The notes under the pieces are model-generated. The model was not told where the DNA came from. It did not search any database and saw nothing but the letters and a program-made list of their open reading frames with translations. The position numbers and the translations under genes are program-made. From positions 56,988 to 120,987 of the forward strand of contig JAHBZL010000011.1 in assembly GCA_019635485.1 (NCBI GenBank): a stretch of 64,000 nucleotides of DNA, given 5' to 3'. Of the stretch, positions 7,876-16,201 are shown one piece after another. Source of the DNA: Piscinibacter sp. (GTDB lineage Bacteria; Pseudomonadota; Gammaproteobacteria; Burkholderiales; Burkholderiaceae_C). The stretch's first letter is position 1; each line of letters begins with the position of its first letter.

Positions 7876-8729
7876 CGGCCACCTGCAGCCGCGTTGCACT
7901 GGCCGCGGCGCTGGCGCTGGCGGCCGCAGCCGCCCCGGCGCAGGATGCGCCGGCTGCGCGCCAGGCGCTGCGCGTCTGCCAGGACCCGAACAACCTGCCC
8001 TTCTCCAACACCCGCGGCGAGGGCATCGAGAACCGCATCGCCGAGGTGTTCGGCCAGGCGCTGAACCTGCCCGTCACGTACTACTCGTTCCCGCAGCGGC
8101 TCGCGTTCATCCGCAACACGCTGCGCTACAAGCTGCCCGGCCAGGACTATCCGTGCGACATCGTGATGGGCGTGCCGCTCGGCTTCGACCAGGTGTCGGT
8201 CACCAAGCCCTACTACCGCTCCACCTACGCCCTGGTGTTCGCGGAGGGCAAGGGCATGGACCAGGTGCGCACCGGCGATGATTTCCTCGCGCTCGAGCGC
8301 AGCAAGCTCGACTCGCTGCGCATCGGCATCTACGACCGCTCGCCGGCCTCGGAGTGGCTCAGCAAGCACGGCCTGGTCGAGCGTGGCGTGCCCTACAAGA
8401 TCATGAACGCCGACCCGGCGCAGTACCCCGGCGAGATCATCGAGCGGGATCTCGCGTCCGGCCAGATCGACGCCGCGATCGTCTGGGGTCCGATCGCCGG
8501 CTACTTCGCCAAGCGCGTCAAGACCCCGGCGCTGCGCGTCGTGCCGCTGAAGTCCGAGCCAGGCGTGAAGTTCGACTTCCAGATGGCGATGGGGGTGCGC
8601 TATGGCGAGCGCGAATGGAAGCAGCAGGTCGAGGGCCTGATCGCTGCCAAGCAGCCCGAGATCCAGGCGATCCTGCGCGAGTACGGTGTGCCGCTGGTCG
8701 ACGAGTCCTACGCCGCAGCCGGAAAGTGA
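7872..8729 (+). CDS. xoxJ: XoxJ, periplasmic binding protein of the XoxF system
   Basis: The 285-residue protein has a signal peptide and a type II solute-binding fold, with the family start ALRVCQDPNNLPFSN and the later QIDAAIVWGPIAGYFAK. XoxJ/MoxJ proteins are needed for XoxF maturation or activation; a large hydrophobic groove suggests interaction with the dehydrogenase rather than transport. Translation is coupled to xoxG by an ATGA overlap. The assignment is firm; the molecular function is known only in outline for the family. Confidence 0.93.
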   Translation: MTATCSRVALAAALALAAAAAPAQDAPAARQALRVCQDPNNLPFSNTRGEGIENRIAEVFGQALNLPVTYYSFPQRLAFIRNTLRYKLPGQDYPCDIVMGVPLGFDQVSVTKPYYRSTYALVFAEGKGMDQVRTGDDFLALERSKLDSLRIGIYDRSPASEWLSKHGLVERGVPYKIMNADPAQYPGEIIERDLASGQIDAAIVWGPIAGYFAKRVKTPALRVVPLKSEPGVKFDFQMAMGVRYGEREWKQQVEGLIAAKQPEIQAILREYGVPLVDESYAAAGK

Positions 8730-8754
8730 TCCGCTGGCGGTCCTGCCACGGCCC

Positions 8755-9735
8755 ATGAAATTCGCGTCCTGCCTGCTGACCGCCGCGCTGGCCCTGCCGG
8801 CCGCCGGCGGGGCGCGGGCGTCCGTCGCCGAGCCGGCCACCGTCGTGGCGCTGTCGGCCAGCGTGCTTCGCATCGAGGCGCCGCGCGAACTGGGCGGCTT
8901 CGCGATCGGCTCGGCAGTGGTGGTGGCGCCGGAACGTGTCGTGACCAACTGCCACGTGACGCGCGACGCGCGCGAGATCCAGGTCGTGCGCGGCGGTGCG
9001 CGCTGGCTGGCCACGGCCCAGGCCGCCGACGTGGAGCGCGACCTGTGCCTGCTGAAGGTGCCTGGCCTCGTCGCGACGCCGGTGCGGCTCGGGCGCACCG
9101 GCGAGCTGGCCATCGGCCAGCCGGTGGCCGCGCTCGGCTACACCGGCGGGGTCGGCCTGCAGACCAGCCGCGGCCGCGTGATCGAACTGCACCACCACGA
9201 CGGCGGCCGGGTGATCCAGTCGAGCAACTGGTTCAGTTCCGGAGCGAGCGGCGGCGGACTGTTCGATGCCGGCGGCGCGCTGCTGGGCGTCCTGACGTTC
9301 CGCCTGCGCGGCGGCGACGCGCACTACTTCGCCGCCCCGGTCGAATGGGTGCGCGACCTGCTCGACGAGCAACGCCACCAACCCTTTGCGGACATCGCGC
9401 CGCTGCGTTCGCGGCCGCCCGCCTACTGGCAGCAGCCGACGCGGACGCAGCCGCGCTTCCTGCGCGCTGCAGTACTGCAACGCGACGCCCAGTGGGGCGA
9501 ACTCGCGCTGCTGGCGCACGACTGGCTGCAGCGCGACGCCGACGACGCCGAACCCTGGCACCTGCTCGGCACGGCGCTGGAGCGGCTGGACCGGCCCTCG
9601 GAGGCCCGCATGGCACTCGAATGCTCGCTGCACCTGGCGCCAGCACACGGCACCGTGCGGGCGCAGCTCGAATCGCTGCGCGGCCGCATCGACGAACCCG
9701 CGGCGGCCGGCGGCTGCCGCCCCGATCGGCACTGA
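8755..9735 (+). CDS. Secreted trypsin-like serine protease with C-terminal helical repeats
   Basis: The 326-residue protein has a signal peptide and an S1C/trypsin-like domain with a full triad: His67 in VTNCHVT, Asp96 in VERDLCLL and Ser165 in SGASGGGLF. After about residue 240 comes a TPR-like helical tail. No PDZ domain is seen, unlike DegP/DegQ. It lies 25 bases after xoxJ and opens the run of accessory secreted proteins. A job in processing or quality control of the methanol-oxidation proteins is an inference from position only. Confidence 0.82.
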   Translation: MKFASCLLTAALALPAAGGARASVAEPATVVALSASVLRIEAPRELGGFAIGSAVVVAPERVVTNCHVTRDAREIQVVRGGARWLATAQAADVERDLCLLKVPGLVATPVRLGRTGELAIGQPVAALGYTGGVGLQTSRGRVIELHHHDGGRVIQSSNWFSSGASGGGLFDAGGALLGVLTFRLRGGDAHYFAAPVEWVRDLLDEQRHQPFADIAPLRSRPPAYWQQPTRTQPRFLRAAVLQRDAQWGELALLAHDWLQRDADDAEPWHLLGTALERLDRPSEARMALECSLHLAPAHGTVRAQLESLRGRIDEPAAAGGCRPDRH

Positions 9736-9741
9736 CTCACC

Positions 9742-10410
9742 ATGCGCGTACCGTGGACCGTCACCGCCCTGCTGATCGCCCTCGCGGCCGGGTCGGCGTC
9801 GGCCGCGGAGGACTTCTCCGCCGCCGAGCGGGCCATCTTCCTGACCAACCATCTCGCGACACTGAAGCCGCCCGTGACGCTGCGCTACACCTTCCGCAAG
9901 TCGGGCAGCCTGGAGGCCGGCTTCGAGGATCCGGTGGCCGTCCACCTGCGCGCCCAGCCCGACGGAGCCTGCTGCGCGGCCGCGGCCGAGTTCCTCGCCG
10001 GCCCGCGCCGGCTCAGCCTGCCGGACGTGGAGGCGGCGCAGGGCAACCCGGTGATCCTGTACTTCCTCGAGCGCGACATCCGCGAGATGAACCGGCTCAC
10101 GAAAGGCCAGGCCGCCTACTTCCGCAAGCGCATCCGGATGGCCGTCTACCGCGGCGCGACGGAGCAGGCGGTGCAGGTCGGCTACGGCGGAAAGACGATC
10201 GCGGCGCGCCAGTTCACGATCGCCCCCTACCTCGACGATCCGCTGCGCCCGCGCTTCGAGAAGCTGGCGGGCAAGACCTACGTCTTCACGCTGTCCGAGG
10301 CCGTGCCCGGCGGCGTCTACTCGGTGCGCGCACGCGTCGACGGCCCGTCCCCCGGCGCCCCGCTGCTGCTCGAGGAGATGCTCGTCGACGGCGCCACGCG
10401 CAACCCCTGA
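9742..10410 (+). CDS. Uncharacterised secreted protein of the xox cluster
   Basis: The 222-residue protein has a clear signal peptide (ends ASAAE near residue 23) and no membrane segment afterwards. I do not recognise the family. A CC pair lies in DGACCAAAAEF, and the rest looks like a mixed alpha/beta domain with a beta-rich C-terminus. It begins seven bases after the protease stop and is followed 13 bases later by a small cysteine-containing secreted protein, so it is almost certainly cotranscribed with the xox genes. Function unknown. Confidence 0.78.
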   Translation: MRVPWTVTALLIALAAGSASAAEDFSAAERAIFLTNHLATLKPPVTLRYTFRKSGSLEAGFEDPVAVHLRAQPDGACCAAAAEFLAGPRRLSLPDVEAAQGNPVILYFLERDIREMNRLTKGQAAYFRKRIRMAVYRGATEQAVQVGYGGKTIAARQFTIAPYLDDPLRPRFEKLAGKTYVFTLSEAVPGGVYSVRARVDGPSPGAPLLLEEMLVDGATRNP

Positions 10411-10423
10411 ACCCGACCACCCC

Positions 10424-10780
10424 ATGACCACCATCACCCGCTCGACCCTGCTTGCCTGCGTCCTGCTCGCCGCTGCCGGCCTGACCCGGGCGAACGACTT
10501 CCCGACCGTCGACCGCGTGCTCTACGTGCACGAGTGCATGCGCAACCACCCGGGCCCGCACTTCGAGATGGTCAACAAGTGCTCCTGCGCGCTCGACCGC
10601 CTCGCCGACGAGGTCAAGTACGAGGACTACGTGAGCATGTCCACGATCGCGAACGCGATCTCGATCGGCGGCGAGCGCGGCAACGATTTCCGCGACAACG
10701 AGACGCTCAAGCCGCAGCTGCAGCGCTGGCGCGGCCTGCAGGCCAAGGTGCAGAAGGCCTGCTTCATCGGGCCGCAGTAA
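10424..10780 (+). CDS. Small secreted four-cysteine protein of the xox cluster
   Basis: The 118-residue precursor has a signal peptide of about 23 residues and a mature part of about 95 residues. Its cysteines lie in HECMRN, NKCSCALD and KACF, enough for two disulfides. It is charged and soluble, with no haem motif and no similarity I can see to MxaI. The position among quinoprotein accessory genes suggests a periplasmic partner. Family and function are unknown. Confidence 0.75.
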   Translation: MTTITRSTLLACVLLAAAGLTRANDFPTVDRVLYVHECMRNHPGPHFEMVNKCSCALDRLADEVKYEDYVSMSTIANAISIGGERGNDFRDNETLKPQLQRWRGLQAKVQKACFIGPQ

Positions 10781-10797
10781 CGCCCCGGAGCCGCACG

Positions 10798-11637
10798 ATG
10801 GTCCCGGCCCTGCGCCGCCTCCTCGCCCTGCTCGCGCTGCTGTGGCTGCTGCCGCTCGCCGCGTCGGCCGCGACGCTGAAGCCCGACGACGACCCGGCCG
10901 CGAGCCCGGTGTGGCTGAAGGTGCGCGCCAGCCTGTTCGGCGACCGGCCGATCCGCGCGGCGCCGCCCGAACTGCTGCGTCTGGAGGCTCCATCCCGTGC
11001 CGTCGATGCGGCCGTGGTGCCGATCGCGATCCGCAGCCGGCCGCCGACCGGGGCCAGCTGGCACGTCAGCAAGCTGTACCTGGTGATCGACGCCAATCCG
11101 TCGCCGATCTCGGCGATCTTCGGTTTCACGCCGGACAGCGGGCGTGCCGACATCGAGACCCGTGTGCGCGTCGACGACTACTCGCACGTGCGGGCGATCG
11201 CCGAGACCAGCGACGGCCAGCTGCTGATGACCACCCGCTTCGTGAAGGCCTCCGGCGGCTGCTCCGCGCCGGCCGGTGCGGACGCGGTGGCGGCACAGGC
11301 CTCGCTCGGCCAGATGCGCTTCCGCATCGACGGTGACCTGAAGGGCCGCGAGCCGGTGCAGGCCCAGCTGGCCATCGAGCACCCCAACCACTCCGGGCTC
11401 GCGATGGACCAGGCCACGCGCCAGTACACGCCGGCCCATTACGTGCGCAAGATCGACGTCACCTACGCGGGCCGGCCGGTGCTGACGGCCGACGTCGACT
11501 TCTCGATGAGCGAGAACCCGAACTTCCGCTTCTACTTCGTGCCGCAGAGCGACGGCGGCGAGTTGCGTGCCACGGTGGTGGACTCGAGGGACCTGCGATT
11601 CGTCGCCGCCCAGGCGCTGCGCGACACGCCGAAATGA
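10798..11637 (+). CDS. Quinoprotein-associated SoxYZ-like carrier, copy 1
   Basis: The 279-residue secreted protein resembles a SoxY half (about 30-160) fused to a SoxZ half (about 170-275). In SoxY, sulfur intermediates ride on a cysteine in a GGC arm at the C-terminus; here the equivalent SGGCSAP (Cys155) sits at the junction of the two halves. Such fusions are known as quinoprotein dehydrogenase-associated carriers but their cargo is unproven. The ATG follows CCGGAG. The stop overlaps the next propeller gene as ATGA. A paralogue is encoded at 14131-14964. Confidence 0.85.
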   Translation: MVPALRRLLALLALLWLLPLAASAATLKPDDDPAASPVWLKVRASLFGDRPIRAAPPELLRLEAPSRAVDAAVVPIAIRSRPPTGASWHVSKLYLVIDANPSPISAIFGFTPDSGRADIETRVRVDDYSHVRAIAETSDGQLLMTTRFVKASGGCSAPAGADAVAAQASLGQMRFRIDGDLKGREPVQAQLAIEHPNHSGLAMDQATRQYTPAHYVRKIDVTYAGRPVLTADVDFSMSENPNFRFYFVPQSDGGELRATVVDSRDLRFVAAQALRDTPK

Positions 11638-12581
11638 GTCTCCAGCATGCCGCCGCCGCGCTGGGATTCGCCGTCGCGGCGGCCCAGGCTGCGCCGTTCG
11701 CCTACATCACCAACCAGGGCAGCCACGACGTTTCGGTGATCGACCTGGCGCGCGACGAAGTCGTGGCCACGGTGCCGGTCGGGCGCTCGCCGGCCGGCGT
11801 CGTCGCGTCGAGCCGTGCGGCCCGCGTGTACGTCTCCAACCCGGACGACCGCACGATCTCGGTGATCGACATGCGCACGCAGCGCCTGGTCGACACGCTG
11901 CCGGCGGGCGCCGGCCCGGTCGGCCTGGATGCCTCGCCCGACGGCACGCGCGTGTACGTCGCCGACTGGTACCGCAACCGCCTGCTGGTGCTGGACACGC
12001 AGCGGCGCGACGCGGCGCCGCTCGAGATCCCGGTCGGCCGCGCGCCGGCCGGCGTGGCGGCGGATCCGGACGGCCGCAGCGTCTACGTCGCCGAGCGCGA
12101 CGACGACAGCGTTGCGGTGGTCGACCTGGCGACGCGGCGCGTCCGCGCGCGTGTGGCGGTCGGCTCGCACCCGTTCGCGCTGCTGCTGGACGCGCCGCGG
12201 CAGCGCCTGTACGCACTGAACGTGCAGAGCGACGACGTGAGCGTGGTCGACCTGCGCACGCTGGCCGTCGCGGCGACGGTGAAGGTCGGCCGCGCACCCT
12301 ACGGCGCGGCGCTCGCGCGCGGCGGCGAACTGCTGTACGTGACCAACCAGCACGCCGACAGTGTCAGCGTGCTCGACGCCGGCTCGCTGCGCGTGCTGCG
12401 CACGCTGCCCGGCTTCGGCTACCCCGAAGGCATCGCGGCGCACGGCGACCGCGTCTACGTCGTCAACTGGATGGACGACGACGTCAGCGTGCTCGACGCG
12501 GCCAGCGGGCGCACGCTCGAACGCATCGCCGCCGGCCGCAACAGCCGCGGGTTCGGGGCCTTCATCGGTGCCCCGGACTGA
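11634..12581 (+). CDS. YVTN beta-propeller protein of the xox cluster
   Basis: The 315-residue secreted protein contains about seven YVTN-type blades (FAYITNQGSHDVSVID, RVYVSNPDDRTISVID, LLYVTNQHADSVSVLD and others), enough for one closed propeller. It has a signal peptide and no catalytic motif. It is coupled by ATGA to the upstream SoxYZ-like carrier. Its relation to the propeller in the divergent ABC operon suggests two copies of one scaffold type serving the same periplasmic system. Confidence 0.88.
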   Translation: MSLQHAAAALGFAVAAAQAAPFAYITNQGSHDVSVIDLARDEVVATVPVGRSPAGVVASSRAARVYVSNPDDRTISVIDMRTQRLVDTLPAGAGPVGLDASPDGTRVYVADWYRNRLLVLDTQRRDAAPLEIPVGRAPAGVAADPDGRSVYVAERDDDSVAVVDLATRRVRARVAVGSHPFALLLDAPRQRLYALNVQSDDVSVVDLRTLAVAATVKVGRAPYGAALARGGELLYVTNQHADSVSVLDAGSLRVLRTLPGFGYPEGIAAHGDRVYVVNWMDDDVSVLDAASGRTLERIAAGRNSRGFGAFIGAPD

Positions 12582-12621
12582 CGTTCCCCGACGATTTCGA
12601 CACCAACCCAGGAGACCCCGT

Positions 12622-13155
12622 ATGTCCTTCCCCTCCCGGCGCGCGCTGCTCGGCGGCGCGCTCGGCCTGCTGATCGCGGCCGGCGCCGCGGCGCACGGCC
12701 CGACGCGCCAGAAGGTGACCGAGCAGGTCACGATCGACGCCCCCGCCGCCAACGTGTGGGGGCGCATCCGCAACTTCGACGCACTGAAGGACTGGCACCC
12801 GGCCGTGGCCCAGAGCCCCGCCGACAAGGGCAACGAGGTGGGCTCGGTGCGCCAGCTCGAGCTGAAAGGCGGCGGCGCCCTGACCGAGACGCTCGAGGCC
12901 TACGACGACGCCAGGATGCGCTACAGCTACCGCGCCAAGAACGGCGGCGCGCTGCCGGTGACCAACTACACCTCGACGATCAGCGTGAAGGCGGATGGCA
13001 ACCGTTCCATCGTCGAGTGGCGCGGCGCGTTCTACCGCGGCTACCCGAACAACGATCCGCCGCCGGACCAGAACGACGAGGCCGCGGTGGCCGCTATCAC
13101 CGGCGTCTACCAGGCCGGGCTGGCGAACCTGAAGAAGATCGTCGAGGCGAAGTAG
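12622..13155 (+). CDS. MxaD-like SRPBCC periplasmic protein
   Basis: The 177-residue protein has a signal peptide with twin arginines (SRRALLGG) and an SRPBCC (START/Bet v1-like) domain, with VTIDAPAANVWGRIRNFDALKDWHP typical of the fold start. MxaD, a member of this family, is reported to aid electron transfer between methanol dehydrogenase and its cytochrome. Here it would serve XoxF-XoxG. The start follows CAGGAG at good spacing. It lies between the propeller and the metallo-beta-lactamase-fold gene. The MxaD assignment rests on fold and context. Confidence 0.8.
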   Translation: MSFPSRRALLGGALGLLIAAGAAAHGPTRQKVTEQVTIDAPAANVWGRIRNFDALKDWHPAVAQSPADKGNEVGSVRQLELKGGGALTETLEAYDDARMRYSYRAKNGGALPVTNYTSTISVKADGNRSIVEWRGAFYRGYPNNDPPPDQNDEAAVAAITGVYQAGLANLKKIVEAK

Positions 13156-13165
13156 GCAGCGCGCG

Positions 13166-14134
13166 ATGCGAGGCTGGTGGCGCGCCTGGCTGGCGCTTGT
13201 CGGGTTGGGGCTGCTCGCGGGCCTGGGCGGCTGCGCGAGCGTCGGGCTGCGCGGGCCGCGCCCGGTGGCCGTGGCCCCGGGCGTCTACATGGTCCCGGGT
13301 GCGCCGGGCGCGGCGGATGAGCACAACCTCGGCCGCATCGGCAACAGCGGCTTCATCGTCGGGCCGACCGGCGTGATCGCGGTCGACACCGGCACCTCGC
13401 GCGCGCACGGCGAGGCGCTGCTCGCCGCGATCGCGACCGTGACGGACCAACCGGTGCGCCTCGCGCTGGTCACCCACGTGCGGCCGGAGTTCCTGTTCGG
13501 CGGCACGGCCTTCCAGGCCCGCGGCATCCCGGTCGAGATGCACGCACGCAGCGCGACGCTGATGGCCTCGCGCTGCGAAACCTGCCTGAAGACGCTGCGC
13601 CAGACCGCCGGCGCCGCGGCGATGCAGGGCACGGTGGTCTACAAGCCGGACCGCACCTTCGAGGCCTCGTTCGAGACGACGCTGATCGGCCGCCCGGTGC
13701 GCGTGCTGCACTTCGGCCACTCCAGCGGGCCGGGCGACATCGCGGTGCTCGACGTCGGCAGCGGCGTGCTGTTCGCCGGCGGCCTGCTCGACGTGCAGCG
13801 TGTGCCCGACATCCAGGACAGCGACCTGCCCGGCTGGAAACGCGCGCTCGCCGCGCTGCGCGCGCTGCGGCCGGTCACCGTGGTGCCGGGGCACGGCCGG
13901 GCCGACGCCGGCGCCGCGACGATCGCGGCGGTCGATACCTATCTGCAGCGGCTCGAGGACAAGGTACGCTCGCTGGTGGAAGCGGGCGGTTCGCTGATCA
14001 ACGTCTCCGACGCCGCCGAGTTGCCGGACTACGAGCACTGGGACCAGTACGACATCATCCACCGCCGCAATGCCTCGGTGGCCTTCCTGCGCTTCGAACG
14101 CGAGCTGATCTTCAAGCCGGAGCCGACGCGATGA
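13166..14134 (+). CDS. Metallo-beta-lactamase-fold lipoprotein with degenerate metal site (quinoprotein relay hydrolase-like)
   Basis: The 322-residue protein has a lipoprotein-type signal (LGGC, Cys23) and a metallo-beta-lactamase fold resembling SoxH-like quinoprotein relay hydrolases. The metal motif THxHxDH is changed to THVRPEF: His104 remains, while the next three ligands are Arg106, Glu108 and Phe109. The bridging aspartate of FxGD is Gly206 (FAGGLL). His185 (FGHSSG) and His243 (PGHG) remain. A CETC pair (Cys137, Cys140) is present. It may be a binding or thiol protein rather than a zinc hydrolase. Its stop overlaps the next gene by four bases. Confidence 0.82.
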   Translation: MRGWWRAWLALVGLGLLAGLGGCASVGLRGPRPVAVAPGVYMVPGAPGAADEHNLGRIGNSGFIVGPTGVIAVDTGTSRAHGEALLAAIATVTDQPVRLALVTHVRPEFLFGGTAFQARGIPVEMHARSATLMASRCETCLKTLRQTAGAAAMQGTVVYKPDRTFEASFETTLIGRPVRVLHFGHSSGPGDIAVLDVGSGVLFAGGLLDVQRVPDIQDSDLPGWKRALAALRALRPVTVVPGHGRADAGAATIAAVDTYLQRLEDKVRSLVEAGGSLINVSDAAELPDYEHWDQYDIIHRRNASVAFLRFERELIFKPEPTR

Positions 14135-14964
14135 ACCTGCCCCGCCCCTCCCGCCGCCGCGCCCTCGGATGGCTCGCGGCCGCCGCCGCCCCCCTGCCCG
14201 CCTGGGCCGCAGAAGGCGGCCTGCCCTCGGCTCGCCACGAGGACTCCTCGCCCGAATGGGAGCGCCTCGCGGCCCGACTGTTCCCCGGCCGCACGCTGCG
14301 CGCCGGGCGCGACGTGGTGCAGCTCGTCGTGCCGCTGCGCGCCGCCTATGGCGCCTCGGTGCCGGTCAAGATCGTGTCGCAGCTGCCGCAGACGCCGCAG
14401 CGCTACGTGCGCAAGCTGTGGCTGGTGGTGGACAAGAACCCCTCCCCGGTGGCGGCGGTGCTCGACCTCAGCACGGAGATCGGACAGGCCGACTTCGAGA
14501 CCCGCCTGCGCGTCGACGAGTACAGCCACGTGCGCGTGGTCACCGAGCTGTCCGACGGCACGCTGCACACCGACTCGCGCTACGTGAAGACCTCCGGCGG
14601 CTGCTCCGCCCCGCCGAACCGCGAGGCGCTGCACCTGATCGGCAAGACCATCCTGAAGCTGCCCGCCGGTGTGCACCTGAACCAGCCGACCGCGGCGGAC
14701 GTGACGGTGGTGCATCCGAACGACACCGGCTTCGAGCTGAACCAGGTGACGGTGATGTACATCCCGCCGCACTTCGTGCGCTCGATCAAGGTCAGCTTCG
14801 CCGGCCGCAAGGTGTTCGACGCCGACCTGGACTTCTCCGTCAGCGAGAACCCCACGCTGCGCTTCAATTTTGTGCCGCACGGCGACGGCGAACTGCGCGC
14901 CGAGGTGACCGACTCGAAGGACGGCCACTTCGTCGGCACGCTCCCGGTGTCGGCCGCCACTTGA
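14131..14964 (+). CDS. Quinoprotein-associated SoxYZ-like carrier, copy 2
   Basis: The 277-residue protein has an SRRRALGWL signal that may direct Tat export. It is a fused SoxY/SoxZ-like protein with the carrier cysteine in TSGGCSAP (Cys158). It shares many blocks with copy 1 (VIDANPSP/VVDKNPSP, FSxSENPxxRFxFVP) and is clearly its paralogue. It sits between the metallo-beta-lactamase-fold lipoprotein and a CxxC thioredoxin-fold protein, an order reminiscent of sox thiol-carrier systems. The cargo is unknown; SoxXA, SoxB and SoxCD are not visible. Confidence 0.85.
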   Translation: MNLPRPSRRRALGWLAAAAAPLPAWAAEGGLPSARHEDSSPEWERLAARLFPGRTLRAGRDVVQLVVPLRAAYGASVPVKIVSQLPQTPQRYVRKLWLVVDKNPSPVAAVLDLSTEIGQADFETRLRVDEYSHVRVVTELSDGTLHTDSRYVKTSGGCSAPPNREALHLIGKTILKLPAGVHLNQPTAADVTVVHPNDTGFELNQVTVMYIPPHFVRSIKVSFAGRKVFDADLDFSVSENPTLRFNFVPHGDGELRAEVTDSKDGHFVGTLPVSAAT

Positions 14965-14972
14965 ACCTGCCG

Positions 14973-15500
14973 ATGCGGCGCCGCGACGCGTTTGCGCTGC
15001 CCCTGCTGCTCGCCGTGGCCGGGCCGGCGGCGGCGATCGGGCTGCCGCCGCGCTACGGCGCCACGGTGATCCGCCCGCAAGGCGCGCCCGAACGCTACGA
15101 GTTCGACCTCGGCGCCGCGCTGCAGCGCGCACGCGCCGAGAACAAGCGCCTGTACGTCTACCTCGGCGCCGACGACTGCCCGTTCTGCCGCAAGTACGAG
15201 GCCTTCCTCGACAAGAACGCCGACGCGCTGCTGCCGCACTTCCGCAAGGAATGGCTGCTCGTGGACCTGCGCAGCAGCCTGAAGGTGCAGGCGGACCGGC
15301 TGCGCTTCCGCATCGGCGAGCAGTCGTGGTCGTATGCCGAGTTCATGCGCCACCTGCGCGACGAGCGCGTCCGCCAGCTCGTCTACCCGAGCGTCTGGCT
15401 GTTCGACGGCGAGGGCCGCACACTGATGCAGATGCCGGCCGGCACCGGCACCTTCGAAACCGTGCCCGAACAGCTCGAGATCCTGCACCTCGAGAACTAG
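14973..15500 (+). CDS. Secreted thioredoxin-fold protein with CxxC (SoxW-like)
   Basis: The 175-residue precursor has a signal peptide (ends GPAAA) and a thioredoxin-like domain with the active site DDCPFCRKYE (Cys69, Cys72). The family recalls SoxW or small periplasmic reductases that keep a carrier cysteine reduced. The start is ATG 14973; an in-frame TTG at 14961 overlaps the previous stop and is possible. It lies right after the second SoxYZ-like carrier, so reduction of that carrier's cysteine is a reasonable guess. Confidence 0.85.
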   Translation: MRRRDAFALPLLLAVAGPAAAIGLPPRYGATVIRPQGAPERYEFDLGAALQRARAENKRLYVYLGADDCPFCRKYEAFLDKNADALLPHFRKEWLLVDLRSSLKVQADRLRFRIGEQSWSYAEFMRHLRDERVRQLVYPSVWLFDGEGRTLMQMPAGTGTFETVPEQLEILHLEN

Positions 15501-15589
15501 CACCAGCGCGCCGCGCCGCTTGACGCAACGCAACGGCGGCCCGCGCGGCGCTGCCGAGAATCCGGGCGACAGCGGCGAGGAGCGAGCGC

Positions 15590-16201
15590 ATGACGACGAA
15601 GTTCTGGGGCAGCCTGTGCGCCGCGCTGCTGTTCGTGCCGGCGGCCCGCGCGGCCGGCCACGACGAGGACCTGCAGGTGCAGCGCGCAGTGCAGGTCTGC
15701 GCGAGCTGCCATGGCGACTACGGCCGCAGCGCCGATTCGCGCTATCCCGCGCTGGCGGGCCAGACGCGCGACTACCTGATCCGCCAGCTGACCGACTTCC
15801 GCGAGCAGAAGCGCTCGGAGACGGACGTGCAGGCCTACATGTGGGGCATCTCCGCGCTGCTCAGCGACGCCACGATCGCCGGTCTGGCGGACTACTACGC
15901 GCGCCAGGAAGCGCGGCCCGGCGCGCCGGTTCAAGCAGGGCTGCAGGCCGACGGGCGCGCGATCTTCGAACGCGGCCTGCCGGCGCAGGGCGTGCGCGCC
16001 TGTGCCGCTTGCCACGGCCAGGGCGCGGAGGGCGCCGCCGGCTTCCCGCGCCTGGCCGGCCAGCATGCGGACTACCTCGTGCGCCAACTGAAGGCCTTCC
16101 GCACGCCGCTGCGCCCGCACGGCGTGGTGATGAAGAAGGAGACGCGGGCCCTGACCGAGGCGCAGATGCGCGCCGTGGCCAGCTACCTTCAGTCGCTCTG
16201 A
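15590..16201 (+). CDS. Dihaem c-type cytochrome, cytochrome c4-like
   Basis: The 203-residue secreted protein has two haem sites, CASCH (Cys37, Cys40, His41) and CAACH (Cys138, Cys141, His142), in duplicated domains. Each is followed by a PALAGQ/PRLAGQ-like motif typical of cytochrome c4/c553. It would move electrons from the periplasmic oxidation system to a terminal oxidase. A GAGGAG ribosome site precedes the ATG. Its 3' end overlaps the convergent pqqE gene by 13 bases. Confidence 0.9.
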   Translation: MTTKFWGSLCAALLFVPAARAAGHDEDLQVQRAVQVCASCHGDYGRSADSRYPALAGQTRDYLIRQLTDFREQKRSETDVQAYMWGISALLSDATIAGLADYYARQEARPGAPVQAGLQADGRAIFERGLPAQGVRACAACHGQGAEGAAGFPRLAGQHADYLVRQLKAFRTPLRPHGVVMKKETRALTEAQMRAVASYLQSL

